DNA from: Holothuria scabra
Lineage: Eukaryota; Echinodermata; Holothuroidea; Aspidochirotida; Holothuriidae
DNA length: 64,000 bases
Direction of reading: 5' to 3'
Assembly: GCA_037179385.1 (NCBI GenBank)
Contig: CM074193.1
Span: 6,717,547 to 6,781,546 of the forward strand
Made by a program: the position numbers and the translations under genes. Below the pieces are notes generated by a model. It searched no databases and was not told the DNA's origin. It was given only the letters and a program-made list of their open reading frames with translations. Shown here one piece after another: positions 55,246 through 64,000 of the stretch (positions are counted from its first letter, which is position 1; the number at the start of each line of letters is the position of its first letter).

Positions 55246-58075
55246 ATCTACACAGACTACTCAACAGAGTGTGTATGAGAGCATAAATCGCGACCACTCG
55301 GGCTTGCAAGTAGTAGCTAAGTTTTCCGAATTCTTTTGTGTGAATACTACTGTATCAGAGACGTATTGCGGCGCGCGAATCGCGCCTGAATTTCCCCTTT
55401 GAAACAAATATATGTAGATATGGAGCTTGTAATGCAGAAAGCTTTGGATTCTTAGTATAACCTGTACCTGCTCCACTGGGGGCACCCAGATGGCCACAGC
55501 AACATGAATTGGTCCAAAAGTTTGCACATCCCTGCTCTATAGCTTTATGAACCACCATTGGAAACGGAGACGAGACTAACGTGCTGACCCCGACAGTTCA
55601 CAGCCACCACGATACATTACAGGCATGGGCTGACGTGCGACTGTGTGAACATGGTTAAGTCGGTAATGCTCATAACATCATGACAGAGGTCAATTGGCGT
55701 ACTGCTATTCACGTTAGTCAAATCTTGTTTTGACTAGGGAGTTGAAGCTCTATGTTATGAGGAAGGTAAGGCGGCAGAAAGTATTTGATAGCCTATTCAC
55801 CCCGGTTTAATATCATACCAAGTTGGTGTATTTGGATTTTTGTTGGGAAAGGATGAGCCTGAAATAGGCCCTTGAATATTCTCATAGATAAACATTTAGT
55901 GTATTTGTTATTATTGATTTGACGCAAAAGGGGGGTGGGGGCTGAGGCTGTAAAAGCCCCCCCCCCCTTGATCCGTGCCTGCACTGTACAAATGGGCACT
56001 CATTTAGTTGTTTGTTTTTTATGAACAGTACATTAATCAAGATAAATGCTGTCTCCGGGAGCAACACTTCTGTGAAGTCCAGTAAGCACTTCCTATCCAG
56101 GAATCCTTTTCTTCCTGGTTTGATGTTATGCGGTAAATCAAATTAGTCACTAGTTAACCAGGGGTGTGAAGGTTGCTCTGCCAAGTATTTCTTATTCACA
56201 GACACAAAGTATACACCAATTACACCAAATACACCAATTTGTTCCCCATAGCCAATAGTCTCTAAAGAGAACACTTTTTATGGAATATGATGGGAACTTT
56301 TGTAACTTTGTTTACTTTTGAAAGCATACAGAGTAAAGCACCAGTGTTTAACATATGGGCTCAATTAAAGCAATTTTGGGGAAGTAATTGGCTTCAGTAG
56401 CTGGCAGATGTATACCAAGCATTGAGTAAAAACAAATGCTTGGGTAAGGGTGATGGAACTTTGAGCTTTTGTTGCAAAAAATATTCATGGTCATGGAATG
56501 ATTAATTGATAGTAAATGAATGTCCATGAATGTCCAACTAACTAGCATTCCTTTAAGTGGTTGCTTGCTCTGCCAAGGCTTCAGCTAGTTTACTTTTACG
56601 ATTTAGTGTGTAAGGCAATCGAGGAATTGATAGGGATAAGTGACCATTTAACACTACTGAAGGGGGGGGGGGGTTAAGTAGGCTACTATCTCCTTGTGAA
56701 AGAGTTCCTTGTGAAAAATGGAATATCCCACATATCACAGTACACTATGACACACCAAAATAATACAAGAGTTTCAGGGTCAAAAAGTGTATTTAATGCA
56801 ACACATTTCCTCCAAAAAATTTAGTTTTAAAAGTTTTTTATGAAAACAATTGTAACCCATGGAAAATATGGTGCATTATTTGACCTAAAGGACAATTCAT
56901 TGTCATGCAGCTCTCATAACATTTTCTTGACTCCCACAAAAATCATGTTGAAGCTTACTACACATTTCGAAGATTTTAGCCCCCTGGTAGAAGTCCTCCC
57001 TCCAAGACATTTCACACTCTTCAGCACCTTGACAGACTTACTTCATGCATGGAAACAACAAAATGGACACTATCAGCAATGCTTAATCACAAAGTATATC
57101 ATAGTGGTATACACTTCTAATCAAAGGCATTTAACATACCCTGATAGTATCTTCAGTTCTCCAAAATAGTTATTACACATAGCATGACTACCCAGCACTA
57201 TGGCATTACCCAGGCTACAGATATTAGTATAGAAAGATTAGCTGTGACAACTCAGTTTGTTCTACTCAATAATATCCAAAATATGTCACTGAATTCTGAG
57301 CAATCTTGCGCAGTTGACCTCCTAACCTCATCTCTTTATGCCCCGTATGGGTTGTGGTATATATTACCTTCTAAAATTGTTACCATTTACTAGTAGCTTT
57401 CAACATAAAGGTGTGTCTTAAGCTTACTTTGAATATCAAAATTTGTCTGCTAAATACTACATTACATTAGAAGCTGTGAAACATTCTTACAAACCCTCAA
57501 GCAATCATTACTCACAGTTATAATTTCTAGAAATTCTATTATCAGTTGAAGCAAACAAATTTTTAATATCCGTGTCAATCAGTCAAAGAGCGCAACTAAT
57601 TCTCTTCCCAAGTTCTGTTTGATAAATTTTCTTTGATTGACAATAATTATTTCCTCTCAGCTGTCTTTAATCCAAGTGGAAGACACATTCTTGTCAAAGA
57701 CACAGGGACTTGTTTATGTCCAAACATGTCTTTGTTTATGTTTCTCATCAAACTTGACCATGTTTGCAATCTTGGGGGATAGAGAGGATGGCGAGTTATG
57801 ATCTGGATATATTACGGGCAATGTCAGGGATAAGGCTAAAAAGGTTGCTTTGCCTACATATTTCTGAGAAACTGTGGATCTGTGACTCAAAGCAAAATGT
57901 CTGAACAGATGTGGAGTCACAAGAAAGATATGTTAAAACATAGAGATGTCATGGAAGAAAGGCACTACTCAAAAACAATTGCCCAATGCTTCAAGCTTCC
58001 TTTACTGTGAGATTTATGACCAGTGTATAAAGTTCCCACCGTCTAATCTTGTACAATTATACACTTTGTTCTTCA
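55246..58075. other. Intergenic stretch 3' of the PDSS2-like gene
   Basis: Contains part of repeat family C (55250-55450), C- and G-runs (55930-55980, 56660-56675) and otherwise AT-rich DNA. The last 500 bp or so probably include the 3' UTR of the PDSS2-like gene. No convincing exon was identified. Confidence 0.4.
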
Positions 58076-58231
58076 CTAAAAAGTTGTTAAGGCACGAAGA
58101 AGGTTGTACAAGGCATCCTTAGCTTCTTTGTTGGGAAATTCCTTAATAAGTTTCATTGCACAATCCACATAATGCAGACACATACTCTTAGCTTCTGTGA
58201 CAGCAGAACTTCTTTGCACTGTTTTAAAAAT
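58076..58231 (-). CDS. PDSS2: Polyprenyl diphosphate synthase subunit 2-like, last exon
   Basis: The acceptor TCCTCTCTTTCAG precedes 58231, and 51 residues follow to a TAG at 58078-58076: IFKTVQRSSAVTEAKSMCLH, then YVDCAMKLIKEFPNKEAKDA, then LYNLLRALTTF. The pattern AK-x-x-C-x-x-Y-x-x-x-AM-x-x-x-x-x-FP-x-x-EAK-x-AL-x-N-x-x-x-A-x-T-x-F is that of the C-terminal helices of PDSS2, the regulatory subunit of the mitochondrial enzyme that makes the ubiquinone side chain. Only this exon lies in view, so the catalytic-like core cannot be checked. Another isoprenyl synthase is possible. Confidence 0.65.
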   Translation of the reverse strand: MFKTVQRSSAVTEAKSMCLHYVDCAMKLIKEFPNKEAKDALYNLLRALTTF

Positions 58232-60109
58232 CTGAAAGAGAGGATGAAAAAAGAAATGTAATTTAAAAATTTTTCTCTAGTACATTTTTCTTCTACGAAC
58301 ACCATTTAAAACTGATGTTAAACGGTTTTTCTAAAATGAAACATATTCTTATATCTCTTTAAAAATGTGAAAAAGGTACTCCTTTTGTTACAATATGGTT
58401 AATCAACATAATACACAATACTTGCTTCATGAGATGTTTTATACAATATTTATGAATGTAAGTCGAACAAGCTGTCACCCTAAATGCACAAAATATTATT
58501 CTGAACAACACTGGATGTTGTAGGAAACTTTCATTTGGAACCATTTGTTCAAAAAAGAGAATTCCATACTTCTCTTTAGACATCATTATGAAATGGAAAT
58601 TATTTTCTTTTAAATAAATGGAGACATGTCTTATCCAAAACAGTGACCACAGAGATGGAGGAAGAAGGGGTTCGAAATGCTAGTAAATTGTTAAACATAT
58701 TAGGCCACTTTTATGATTAGCTTCCTCCCCCCCTTCCCCCCTCCCCCCAGTCAATTCAATATTTGCTCCGCTGCCCCTGCAAAAAAAGAGTTAGTAGTTA
58801 CATGGAATTTTACAGCCCAGTTTCTTAATAATTGGTTTAAGTGAAACAAGCAACAGCCTTTTGCAGTTGTGGCTCACTGGCCAGTTTTCCCTACTCCATT
58901 GCTTATAATGAGCAATATAAAGCACAAAGGAAATGGGTTCCATTTTTAAAGTCTCTGGTATGACGCAGCCAGAACTTGAACTCTAGACTTCCTGACTGTG
59001 GTAAACAATAGCTAGCAGTACTGTGCAGTATTGTGTAATAGGGAATTTCTTAAAATCAAAGGAGAGCTTGATCAAAGGCTGGTGCATAAACACAATGAGC
59101 TAACTATATGCACACAAAGTATTGTATATTTATACAAGAATGTATACAGAGGTCAAATGCTGCTTTAGTCTGAGTAAAGCTTTCAAGTAACTGCACCAAA
59201 GGGACAATAAGCAACTGCTTCAGACATATTTCAATTAAACATGGACCAAGTTGACCATATACTGCCATCTTGTTGCATCACATGACACTAACCCAGGCTT
59301 TCCGAACTGGCGGTGGGGGCGCCATTTGTAGCGCTCTGAAGCAGTCCAGTTGGCGCGCAGCACCCTACCACAAAAAAAGACTAGAAAGCCAAAAGACTAA
59401 GTGATTCCTTGCCATATGATATATTGTAATAATGAACATGGATGCCCACATGACAAGCATGAGATCCCTCACAAATACTTGAGCCCTCAGAGTTACCCTT
59501 CTTGAGATACAGTGTTTACAAGGTTTTGACCTTTTTACCTCTGGTGACCCAAAATGACCTTTCACTCTCACTTAAAACATTAGGGAGCAACTACCTAAAA
59601 AGACCATCAACATGCTAAATATGAGCAATTCACAAACTGAGTATGAGATCCCTCCACAGTTCAATAACCACATAAAAATGTCATGTCTACAAGGTTTTGC
59701 CCTTTTGTGACCCCAAGATTTGACCTCTACAAACAAGAGAAATCCCCCATGCAGTTATGATGCTGGTAAACTATGTTGTCTATTAACTTGATAAAGAGAT
59801 ATTTTTGAAACAAGCTCTTTTAAATCAAATTCTACAACCCCTAGCTATCCGTTATTCACTTTCTTAGCTCCTATTGGCTACTTCAGTGTCATGTGACCAT
59901 TAAAAACAATCCGTTATTTTTGCAATAACGGGCAGTTAGCCTCATTAACATGCATAAGTCAATAGTAACACTACTTATTTGGAGGGTATCAAGACTGTCT
60001 GCTGTTGTTATGCAACAGAATTGTGGTGGTTTGGAACCACTGGACCATACCACAGTGTACAGTACAGTACAACTGTATACTGCAAAGGTCCACAGCTCCT
60101 TCAGTAACA
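58232..60109. other. Presumed PDSS2-like intron
   Basis: Lies upstream of the terminal exon on the minus strand, so it is inferred to be intron. AT-rich, with a C-run near 58728-58748. At 59911-59931 CCGTTATTTTTGCAATAACGG forms a short hairpin sharing the CCGTTATT motif with the repeats around the recombinase gene; a lone CCGTTATT is at 59849-59856. Confidence 0.45.
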
Positions 60110-60281
60110 ATGGATGTTCCCTGCTTTGATCTCAAATTTGAGCCATGTGATGTGGACAAAGAAAATAGCAGTACGTGTAGATTTCCACAACTGTCTGAAA
60201 GTGACGTGAAGTGTATTGAAGATGGAAGACTAGAAGCTTCAACTAAATGAGCCACAAAGTGGGGAGTACAGATTTTCAAAG
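60110..60281 (+). pseudogene. Crypton-like recombinase, exon 1 with in-frame stop
   Basis: From an ATG at 60110 the frame reads FPQLSESDVKCIEDGRLEAS, a typical N-terminus of KIAA1958-like Crypton proteins. It then meets TGA at 60248-60250 and resumes ATKWGVQIFK up to a GTCAGT donor at 60282. A single C-to-T change in a CGA arginine codon would produce this stop. Otherwise the exon joins in frame to exon 2 (ATTTTCAAAG then AATGGTTG, giving IFKEWL). It could also be a real stop with translation from a later start in exon 2, but that would lose the conserved N-terminal helix. Confidence 0.7.
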
Positions 60282-60561
60282 GTCAGTCAGCCAGCTACAG
60301 TAACATAGCCAATACTTGATTCAACTAAGCCTAGCCCAGGCCCAAGTACTATAGATAACCTTACAACATACAACAACAAACTAAGCCATACTAAGTTACG
60401 TGTCAGAAATAAATTGCTCTAGCACTGTCTTTAAATACTAGTGACTTTTAGCAAAGTTATGGACAATGCAGTGAACCAGTGTGTTTCTCAACAAATAAAT
60501 TGTAGTGGGCTGCTGAAATTAATTGACAAATTTTTTAAGTTGGCAAGATCCTCAATTTGAG

Positions 60562-60785
60562 GTATAAATTACATTAGGCTGCAAATTGCAGTTGGCAGAT
60601 TATCATTGGTGAATAAACCGTCGAGACTCCGAATTTGGCAAATAACGGACGAGGTGAAGCCGAGTCCGTTATTTGCCAGATTTGGAGTTGTCGAGACCCA
60701 AAATTTGACAAAATAACGGACGAGATGCAGCCGAGTCCGTTATTTTGCCAAATTTTGGGTCGTGGCAGTTTATAAGTTACTTGCC
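60562..60785. repeat. Double-hairpin repeat in the recombinase intron
   Basis: Two adjacent hairpins share a loop GACGAGRTGMAGCCGAGTC and stems made of TTTGGCAAATAACG / CGTTATTTGCCAGATTT (60633-60686) and AATTTGACAAAATAACG / CGTTATTTTGCCAAATTT (60700-60757). The block begins with ATAAATTACATTAGGCTGC and ATTGGTGAATAAACCGTC, both also present in the repeat at 62705-62865. It lies wholly within the 60282-60923 intron. Confidence 0.8.
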
Positions 60786-60923
60786 TACTATTCTCTGAGC
60801 AATGAAAAATTAAACTGACTAACTTTGGCTATTATTAAGTTTGGAGAAATGTTCCACAAATAACATTGCATAATGAACTACTATAGCTAGCCTAGGCCTA
60901 AGCCTACACTTTTTTCTTCACAG

Positions 60924-62122
60924 AATGGTTGAAAGAGAGACAACATGATGTAATGTTTGAAGACCTTCCAGAAAACCAGTTAGATGAGCTCTTGAGGCAA
61001 TTCTATGGAGAAGTCTGCACAAAGAAAGGCAACCAGTATGGCAAGTCAGCAATGGCTGGCATAAGATCAGCAATCAACAGGCATTTGGGTGGTGCACCAT
61101 TTAACAGAAACATTAACATTATAACAGATCCTAAATTCCGCAGATCTAATAACATGTCTGTTGGTCTGATAAAACAAATGAAGAAAGATGGTTTGGATAA
61201 GACCAAACACCACACTGCCATTAGTGACAAAGACCTCAAGAAGCTGTATTCATCAGATGTCTTCAACAATGAAAGTCCACTGAGCCTCCTGAGGAAAGTC
61301 TGGTTCAATGTGACATTTTATTTTGGACGTAGAGGAAGTGAAGGTCAGCATCGCCTTACCAAGGATTCATTCACTGTAGGAAGAGATGATGCTGGCAGGG
61401 AGTTTGTTGAAATGTCGATGAATGAAAAAGAAAAAAATCACCCTGGCACTACTTCTGATGGCCAGCACAAACAGTCACGGATGTACAACATTCCTGATGA
61501 TGAAGCAAATTGCCCTGTTTTTGCCTTCAAGTTGTACATGGAGAAGCTAAATCCTAATACAAACACTTTCTTTCAGCGTCCACTCAACACAAAACCAAAT
61601 GATGAAAGTGCCCCTTGGTTCATGAATGCTGTCATTGGTGAGAAAAAGTTGCAGGGGATGATGAAGGAGATCTCTCAACTTGCAAAACTGTCATGTATCT
61701 ATACCAATCACTGTATCAGGGCAACAACCTGCACAGTCCTTGACAAAGCGGGCCACAAGACCCATGAAATCATGGCAGTGACTGGACACAAAAGCGAAAG
61801 TAGTGTTCGCTCCTACGTAAACCGCTTGAGCAGTGGGCAAAAGAGGCAATTATCAGATAATTTAAGCGCCCAGTGTGTAAGTTCTAGCGAGTACACTCAA
61901 ACCGGCAACAGCCTAGTGTTACACAGTTGCGAAAACACTACGGATCAACGTAACGTCGTTAGAGTACCTCGAACTGATGCGGAGCCTAACGTTAGGCCTA
62001 GCACTAACAGTAACACCAACCTGTCAATGTCGTTCGAAGAGCAAAGCATAGCTTTATCCTCAATATTTCAGGGCTGCAACTTTCGTGCACCACTAAATGT
62101 GACTGTTAATAAGTCTTCGTGA
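60924..62122 (+). CDS. Crypton-type tyrosine recombinase, exon 2
   Basis: It follows a clean acceptor (TTTTTTCTTCACAG ending 60923). The 399 residues include a SAM-like N-terminal domain (GVQIFKEWL to QYGKSAMAGIRSAINRHL) and the DUF3504-type catalytic domain of the KIAA1958/Crypton family. The catalytic set is visible. The first arginine lies in YFGRRGSEGQ (residue 193 or 194 counting both exons), the HxxR in NHCIRATTC (H320, R323), and the third histidine in TGHKSESS (H346). The nucleophile tyrosine is in VRSYVNR (Y355). The C-terminal 90 residues are low-complexity and polar. Apart from the exon 1 stop the gene is undamaged. Family members are transposon recombinases or domesticated derivatives. 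Confidence 0.88.
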
Positions 62123-62704
62123 ACATTCATATCTTTTCTTCTCAAGAGTTAGTCGATTTATCAAACGTTTCACCTTATTTCACTTCACCAGTTTTCACAG
62201 GTTACATTGTTTATAATCGTTGAAGTATGCTTTCAGTAAGTGTATTCTGCACTTTGGTCAACCTTTAACTTTGACCTTTGACAATTGCGCAATTTCAAGT
62301 TCAGTAAACAAATTCTTTTTCAAGTTCAGGATAAAACTATCGAGGAAGTAAATGTTCTACTATTAATCAACTTTGAAGTATCTATAAAATGTTTATTTTG
62401 CCGTTGTCAAATTTAGTGTAAAGAAATTAGCTTATACATAATAGTAGTACGTGACACATACTGTACTGTACACAGTCTATTACTATAAAGGCGGTCAAGG
62501 TCACCATTTTGTTGTTCGCCAGGAAACATCAAAAGGCAAAAATTACAAGAATGGTGGTAATAGAAACCGTCAGAAATAGTAATTGCTCATTGGTTGTCAT
62601 CACTGTCTGTTATTGTACTTGCTGCAAATTGCTTTTTTTAGACCCAATTTATCAGAATTTCTTTCATTTTTCGTACTTTTTATCAGATTTGTGGTTGTAG
62701 AATA
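62123..62704. other. 3' flank of recombinase gene
   Basis: AT-rich, probably 3' UTR and spacer; no polyadenylation signal was assigned with confidence and no further exon was seen. Confidence 0.4.
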
Positions 62705-62865
62705 GGAATAAATTACATAAGGCTGCCTTTTATTGGTGAATAAACCGTCTCGACCCAAAATTTGACAAAATAACGGACTCGGCTGCGCCTCGTCCGTTAT
62801 TTTTCCAAATTTGGGGTCTCGACGGTTTATCCACCAATAAAAGGCAGCCTTATGTAATTTATTCC
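62705..62865. repeat. 161-bp palindromic repeat behind the recombinase gene
   Basis: GGAATAAATTACATAAGGCT at the left is exactly inverted at the right (AGCCTTATGTAATTTATTCC). Inner arms TTATTGGTGAATAAACCGTC and GACGGTTTATCCACCAATAA, then the CCCAAAATTTGACAAAATAACG hairpin around CTCGGCTGCGCCTCGTCCG. It shares arms and core with the intronic block at 60562-60785. No obvious target duplication. Confidence 0.85.
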
Positions 62866-64000
62866 TTAAATTTCGGGTACTGAGGATGGCTCTCTACATA
62901 ATGATGTCTCTATGATCCAAAAAGTTGACTGCATTGAGGTTAGTGTTACAACAAGTCCTAATCCTAACAGTCATCCATGAATTGGAACTTACAGTAGAGA
63001 CTTCTCAACAGAAAGGTGTAACCTTGGCTATTAGTGGTGGTCCTTTTGTATTTGTTTTTTGGTGTAATATGCTTCCCAAAGGTTATGATGTCCTTGAAAA
63101 TTAACAAAAAATGGGAACCCTATTAATCCAGATATTAACAAGATTTGTAATTAGCCTTAAATTGTCTGCTTGAAGGAACACCACATAACAACGTACAAGT
63201 CAAGTGTCCTTTGTTTGATACACAGTAGATGCTACTATGCTTGTTTTGATTACATGAACTATAGTACTTTCTGAAAAACAAGCCTTACTGAGAGGGCTAA
63301 ATAAGCGTCAAAGTCAGACACTATCTTTAGACAGGTAGGAAATGGCTAAATCCATTGAGCTGTATGATTCAATGAGAAAACCCCTCAGGACACTGTTGCA
63401 GTCAAATGTGATAAATTAGGTAAGATAACAGTGACCAGCAATTTTCACAGACTGGTGGGTCAGTTACAATTTGATTCATTCAATTAGACAATCTCAGTTC
63501 AAGCATGCTCAAGGGTATTTGATTCAAATGATCAGATATTTAGTTCTTTTTATAAAACTAATTACCCGTGGTGTATTCAATTATCTAGTTCCCACTTACA
63601 TGTCCTTATGAGGACAGTGGCACAAGTTTTGTCTGTAACTTTTAACAATCTTTGAAACTAAATTTAATGTTATCTTCATTTTTTCTTTAGGGTTATGGAA
63701 GAAACAATGTTTGTATGCTCTAAAAGAAATTTTGGGCATCATACAGAGCACTTGATCTGTTCAAAAGTAAACACTTATGAAGTTCCCCACTGAACAATTC
63801 CTCTGCTTTGTGGGCATGGATTTTGCTCTACCCACTTACTCTTATGCATATAAATACTGGCACTACATGTTATAGGGCAAAACTTCAAACCAAAATCAAC
63901 ATAAATACTGTACCAAATGCACTTTTATGCACTTTAGACATTCTCTATACAGTGAGATTGCTTCAGTACATATTTTGAAATCACCCAACTTGATTATTTA
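62866..64000. other. Right-edge stretch with no feature seen
   Basis: AT-rich DNA with no recognisable exon, RNA gene or delimited repeat. It may belong to the PDSS2-like intron. Confidence 0.4.

Noticed and set aside
59365..59571. Possible upstream PDSS2 exon on the minus strand
   Set aside because: The translation lacks the aspartate-rich or helix motifs of isoprenyl synthases.
1..64000. tRNA, rRNA genes or CRISPR arrays
   Set aside because: I looked for tRNA B-box-like GGTTCRANNCC, conserved rRNA cores and regular spacer-repeat arrays and saw none; the only regular arrays are the minisatellite at 49685-49990 and the MITE modules.

Overview
This is a piece of a gene-poor, repeat-rich animal nuclear genome. 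It has GT-AG introns, vertebrate-like WASF, ashwin and PDSS2 homologues, non-LTR retrotransposons of the CR1/Jockey group, a Crypton-type tyrosine recombinase, and many non-autonomous DNA transposons. An invertebrate deuterostome, most likely an echinoderm, fits best. The species cannot be fixed from sequence alone. An over-represented palindromic octamer (TAGGCCTA) runs through the whole window.

Three host genes are recognisable, all on the minus strand. (1) A WASF/WAVE homologue: only its first coding exon (12348-12630) is seen, so 1-12347 is probably its first intron. (2) An ashwin (C2orf49) homologue with three coding exons (46229-46324, 29723-29925, 27912-28551) whose phases match. Its 16.3-kb first intron is packed with transposons. 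The 32-codon first exon is easy to miss because it is so short. (3) The 3' terminal coding exon (58076-58231) of a polyprenyl-synthase-like gene, most like PDSS2. The sequence to its right is probably intron.

Layout: 1-12 kb, presumed WASF intron with a triple-nested DNA transposon at 10157-12008. 12.6-27.9 kb, intergenic or ashwin 3' sequence with MITEs (three of the CACTCTAAAATC family). 27.9-46.3 kb, ashwin, carrying hAT, TA- and TTAA-target MITEs, a decayed minus-strand LINE, a Mutator-like dimer at 38 kb, a plus-strand LINE at 41-44 kb, and a 1982-bp inverted-repeat element carrying the first exon of a RecQ-like helicase. 46.3-58 kb, intergenic, including a 2.35-kb inverted-terminus element that holds five tandem snRNA-like units, one with a nearly intact U2 snRNA 5' end. 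58-64 kb, the PDSS2-like exon and a two-exon Crypton-like recombinase gene with palindromic repeats in its intron and behind it.

The most unusual items are the U2-headed structured RNA units inside a DNA-transposon-like element, the RecQ-exon-carrying element with 70-bp perfect termini and a 9-bp target duplication, and the recombinase gene associated with CCGTTATT hairpins. Target-site duplications and boundaries were read by eye. Family assignments of non-autonomous elements rest on target-site length and terminal sequence only.
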